This document shows, in pieces, positions 60,166-64,000 of a stretch of DNA of 64,000 bases (its first letter is position 1; each line of letters starts with the position of its first letter). The position numbers and the translations under genes are program-made. Below the pieces are notes generated by a model. The model did no database searches, had not been told where the DNA came from, and saw nothing but the letters and a program-made list of their open reading frames with translations. Where the stretch lies: positions 39,480,716-39,544,715 of the forward strand of contig CM064874.1 in the NCBI GenBank assembly GCA_032719365.1, read 5' to 3'. The stretch comes from Prinsepia uniflora. Taxonomy: Eukaryota > Streptophyta > Magnoliopsida > Rosales > Rosaceae.

Positions 60166-61761
60166 TTAATAAAGGAAGCCGTGATTTCTCTACCTAGATG
60201 ATAGAAGATTTATCAACCAAGAAATTATGAATGATAACTTCTAATGTAATACTTTGTAAGTGCACAAAATCGTATCTCGAGTATAGTAGGTTTGCAAAGG
60301 TCGATCCCTTGAGTACTTGTTCAACTTAATTCCACTTAGTTTAGAGTTAGGTAACTTGATTAAAAAGCACAAAAATGTTGGGGGATTTTTGAGTGATGAT
60401 GATGATGAAATTACTTGATTTGAAAGTTACTTGGATGACTAGGACGAATTAGGACATGTTATCCACCTTTACCAATTATAGTTCTCCTTAGATCTCATTG
60501 ATTAGATTAATTATGTATGTATCTGAATTAAGTGCCCATGCAGGGGTCTGGCTAAGGATCACCCCACACATTTATCTGCTCTTAGATTGCATATTTAAGC
60601 GTGATGTACCTGCCATTAAACAACTATTACCCTTGTGAAACACAAATACTAAGATGAATGATGCGTGAGAGATGTGGCACAAGCACTTCTTCTCCTCCCA
60701 AGCTTCACGTCACAATCAAGGTGCAAGAATCAAATCCAAAAGCATGAACACCAAGGAAATTGCGGCAACTTTATGTATAAACTTTGAGCAGAAATTTTAG
60801 CAGAGTTTTGGGACCTTAGGAGGTAAATTGGACGTCCAAAAACAATGAGAAAACAACTATTTATATCACCTAACACTTACCCTAGCATCTCCCTAAAAGA
60901 AAAGGAAAACAGCCCCCAAAACAAGGAGGAAAACCCTTGTAGCCGTGAAAAATGGAGGTAGCTGCATTTTGGGGTCCTCTTTGAATAAGGAAGCCTTTTC
61001 CTTCCTTCTTTCCACCTCCTCACTTCATCTTTGACTAGGAGTTCAATTAATACTATCCTAAATCAGATTACAAAGCCCTAAAATAAAGGAAAGTAATAAA
61101 ATTGTGACTAGGGAAGTTAATTAACCCTAGCCGTGTACAAGATGGTTTCTTGATTTCCAAGAAACTTCCTTTTCCTTGTTTCTTGCCTCATTAACTTCAA
61201 GATCTGATTAGGAAATCTTTAAGCTTCCTTATCCAAGTCAATCCACATAATTCCTCATTGAGAATGGATGGAAAATTCGCCCAAAGGCTACTTGATGCAC
61301 AAGTAAGCAACCTAAACACCCTTAGCCGCAATTTTGAGAACTTTGGGGGCCTAGCCGAATTTTTTTTGGATATTGGGGGATCTTGGACGTGCAAATGGAA
61401 GGTGATATGGTACTTTGTGAGTCCTTGATGAGTTCTTGAAGATCTAGCCATGGAAAGATCATATTTCATTGCAAAACACGATTTAAACCTCAACTAAGCA
61501 ATCTGCACAAACTTCACAAAAAGTATCATTTTCTCCTATTTGAATGATATAATCAAGAGATTAGTAAAAGAGATAAGAAATATCATTGAAATCATGCTCA
61601 ATTTGTGACTGATCACTAGAGAAATCACAATTGGACGTAGGAAAAAGTTCTGCCGAACTAGTATAATTCTTGTGTGTTTCTAAGGTTCCTAAAGTTTGCT
61701 AGTTTAGTTAATTGTCATTGGTTACATTAAAGAACCAGATCCGGATACGGGTTATTTATCA
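60166..61761. other. Unclassified repeat-like region, possibly including the copia-2 5' LTR
   Basis: No coding block. Around 60250-60330 the sequence GTAAGTGCACAAAATCG and then GGTCGATCCCTTGAG resembles a repeat type common in plant genomes whose class I cannot settle. The copia-2 5' LTR should end at about 61761 (TTTATCA). Its start is not found because no second LTR lies in the window. Confidence 0.45.
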
Positions 61762-61795
61762 ATTTGTATCAGAGCTTGGCTCAAGGGGTTCTGCG

Positions 61796-62640
61796 ATGTC
61801 CAAAGGAAAGATGAATGCAGAACTAGGACTTGCATTGAAACCTTTTTACATTATGGATGACTTCACGGACTGGCATAGGATGATGAAGAACGTACTGATA
61901 CAGCAGGACTTAGATGATGCACTGGACGGAGAGAAGTCGACAAACATGGCAGACACATCATGGAATAATGTTCTCAAGAAGGCCAAGAGTTCCATCGAGA
62001 TCCATCTCACAAGATCAATTCGGTCACCACCGAAAAGATGACTGCCCAGGAAGCATGGGAAAAGTTGGAGAATGTTTATATGAGCAAAACTGTGTCCAAT
62101 AAACCTTTTCTAAAGGATGAGCTATTCGGACTTCGACTTGAAGAAGGAGGTGATATTGAAGATCACGTATGCAGGTTCCATAACTGCATAGCTAATCTTC
62201 AAAAGGTCGCAGAAACTTACAAAGGTGATTATTTGGCTATCAATACTGAGGTCTTTACCTTCGTCTTTCAAACACTTTCGAACAACTATAATGTTCGGAA
62301 AGGAGTATCTAAAGCTTGAATCTTGAAGACGTAATTCAAGCTCTTCAGTCATATGCTAAACTAGATGATATAACTGAAAGCTCTCAGGGTCTTTATGCTA
62401 AAGGCAAGGAGAGGGGACGAGAAAAGACAAAGGAAGAGAAAACAGGCAATAAAGATAGGTCAAAATCCAAGAAGAAAAAGTAAAAGAAGGAAGGTTTCTT
62501 CGAATGTGGTTCAGCTGATCATTGGAAGAGGAACTACAAGATTTAGAAAGAGAAGAAAGCCAAGATGGAAGGAAGCTCAAGTTCAGCTAGTGCAGTCACT
62601 GATCATTAGAGTGATGGGGAGCTTCTTTCAGTAACATCAG
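61796..62640 (+). pseudogene. Copia-2 gag
   Basis: ATG at 61796. Opens with LKPFYIMDDFTDWHRMMKN, then after a frame change near 62035 TAQEAWEKLENVYMSKT and LEDVIQALQSYAKL. The zinc knuckle at about 62490 reads FFECGSADHWKRNYK: its first and last Cys are replaced. The usual role is particle assembly; it is not functional here. Confidence 0.88.
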
Positions 62641-63814
62641 GCTCCAATGCTCTTACAAATTGGATTTTGGATACCGGATGCACCTTTCATATGTGTGCAG
62701 TAAGAGAATATTTCTATACTTACAAAGAAGTCAGCACTGTTAGAATCAAAATGTTTGATGGGATGATACGAGTTTTGGGGAACGTTAGATATGTCCCTAG
62801 ACTAAGGAAGAACTTGATTTCCTTGGGTACCTTAGATGAGGCTGGCTATGGGTACAAGTCTAAAAACGAAAGACTCAGAGTAGCCAAAGGATCACTGGTG
62901 GTAATGCGGGGTGACCTACAACCTAATAAGCTGTATAATTTAATTGGGACCACTATAATCGAGAGAGCAGATGTTTCTCAAGGTATAGAAGACAAGATTG
63001 AACTCTGGCAGCATAGGCTTGGACACATAAGTTAGAAAGGGTTGCAAGAACTACACAAGCAAGGCCTGTTAAAAGGCATGTTATCCCGCAAATTGGACTT
63101 TTGTGAACATTGTGTCCTTGGAAAGAAAAAGAAGGTATCATTCGTGAGTAGCAGTGTAGATAACCGAAGCAAGGAGCAAATCAGTTATATTCACTCAGAT
63201 GTTTGGGCCCTACACCCACAAAGTCAAACGGTGGAGCTAGGTACTTCGTTACTTTCATAAATGATTTTTCTGGGAAGATTTGAGTTTATTTCATGAGGCA
63301 GAAATAAGAGGTTTTTGCAAAGTTTAAGGAATGAAAAATTTAAATTGAGAATCAGACTAGAAGGAAAATCAAGTACATGAGACGTGACAATGAAGGTGAA
63401 TATACAAGTAAGGAGTTTACTGATTACTGCAAGCAAGAAGGCATAACAAGGCACTTCATAGTAAAGAAAAATCCCTAACAAAATGGAGATGCTGAGAGGA
63501 TGAATCGAACTCTCATGGAGAGCGAGAAAAGCATGCGATTTCATACAGGATTGCCTGATAGTTTTTGGGCAGAGATTGTTAATCATGCATGTTATTTGAT
63601 TCACATATCACCATCTACAATTCTTGATTTTAAGAGTGCAGAGGAGGTATGTTCTGAGAAGCCAGTGGACTATTCTAAGCTCAGGGTATTTGGCTATAGT
63701 GATTACGCACATATTCCAAGTGATGAAATATTTAAGCTCAAACCAAAGTCTACACATTGTATATTCTTAGGTTTTGAGAAAGGAGTGAAGGGTTTCAATC
63801 ATTGGGACATCAAC
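62640..63814 (+). pseudogene. Copia-2 protease and integrase
   Basis: Protease WILDTGCTFHMC keeps the DTG triad. LWQHRLGHIS is the integrase zinc finger start, followed by a stop (about 63033), then FCEHCVLGKKKK, the second finger half. Core blocks are YIHSDVW (first Asp), FINDFSG (second Asp) and RRDNEGEYTS (Glu), with stops among them. The end GFEKGVKGFNHWD is the copia integrase C-terminal block, cut at 63814. Confidence 0.9.
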
Positions 63815-64000
63815 TGTAACGACCCGTCCCTAATTTAAAGGATTAATTAAGATTAATGACGGATTAGCGAGGCTAATCAGGAATTAGCCTAGGATTAACA
63901 AACGTTCAGGGTGAAATTACGATTTTGCCCCTAAATGAGGGCGAAAAGTTGACTCTTGACCCGGGAAGTCCGATGGTCTAGGGCCGAGGACCGTTACGTA
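63815..64000 (+). mobile_element. Start of long LTR I, cut by window edge
   Basis: TGTAACGACCCGTCCC followed by the same upstream module (TTTTGCCCC, TTGACTCTTGACCC, GACCGTTACGTA) as in the other copies. It inserts into copia-2 integrase; the preceding TCAAC (63810-63814) is the expected target duplication. Whether it is solo or full length cannot be seen. Confidence 0.9.

Larger units (their letters stand above)
61762..63814 (+). mobile_element. Copia-2, decayed Ty1/copia element, 5' part
   Basis: A primer site TTTGTATCAGAGCTTGG (about 61763-61779) precedes gag, zinc knuckle, protease and integrase in copia order. It carries at least two frame changes and about eight stops. At 63815 the integrase C-terminal region is cut by LTR element I, and RT/RNase H, if kept, lie beyond the window. 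It is a different lineage from copia-1. Confidence 0.88.

Overview
The window is plant nuclear DNA, from a eudicot with a repeat-rich genome. It has one intact intron-split nuclear gene for a mitochondrial protein. It also has a decayed plant P450, plant Ty1/copia and Ty3/gypsy retrotransposons primed by initiator-Met tRNA, and no operons or ribosome binding sites. I cannot name the species.

Layout: 1-7.0 kb is gene space. It holds a complete seven-exon COX15 (heme A synthase) gene on the plus strand and a cytochrome P450 pseudogene on the minus strand that has lost its middle exons. From 7.0 kb to the right edge almost everything is nested transposable elements. Copia-1 (7040-16264, minus) sits about 95 bp upstream of the P450 start and carries a 2.6 kb solo LTR. 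A 2.0 kb solo LTR (16913-18912) and an eroded gypsy LTR/gag remnant (about 19.6-24.8 kb), itself split by a solo LTR, follow. Between 25.36 and 56.66 kb lie two inverted terminal-repeat-like ends. They enclose fragments of two host genes, one a VPS37-like ESCRT-I exon, and between them a 29 kb gypsy complex has landed.

The gypsy complex (27226-56193) is one Ty3/gypsy element with about 2.8-kb LTRs. Its 5' LTR holds solo LTRs A and B (B contains C), its 3' LTR holds reverse solo LTR D, and its pol region is replaced by a 9.9-kb LARD-like non-autonomous element (39949-49805). That element has about 3.1-kb LTRs and a non-coding interior. Downstream are the 3' half of a reverse LARD-like element (56662-about 60165), an unclassified repeat-like stretch, a decayed copia-2 (about 61762-63814) and the start of another long LTR cut by the window edge.

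The unifying theme is one family of long LTRs seen at least ten times. They begin near TGTAACGACCCG and end near GGGTCCTGTCA. The copies share a set of non-coding features: 16-bp imperfect inverted ends, a degenerate duplicated upstream module, a 24-26-bp palindrome, a GC-rich hairpin, an intron-like module bounded by inverted GTGAGTGGAC/GTCCACTCAC motifs, and a stem-loop near the 3' end. Five solo copies have 5-bp target-site duplications that match perfectly or at 4 of 5 bases. No protein of this family is intact in the window, so it must move, if it does, on proteins made elsewhere.
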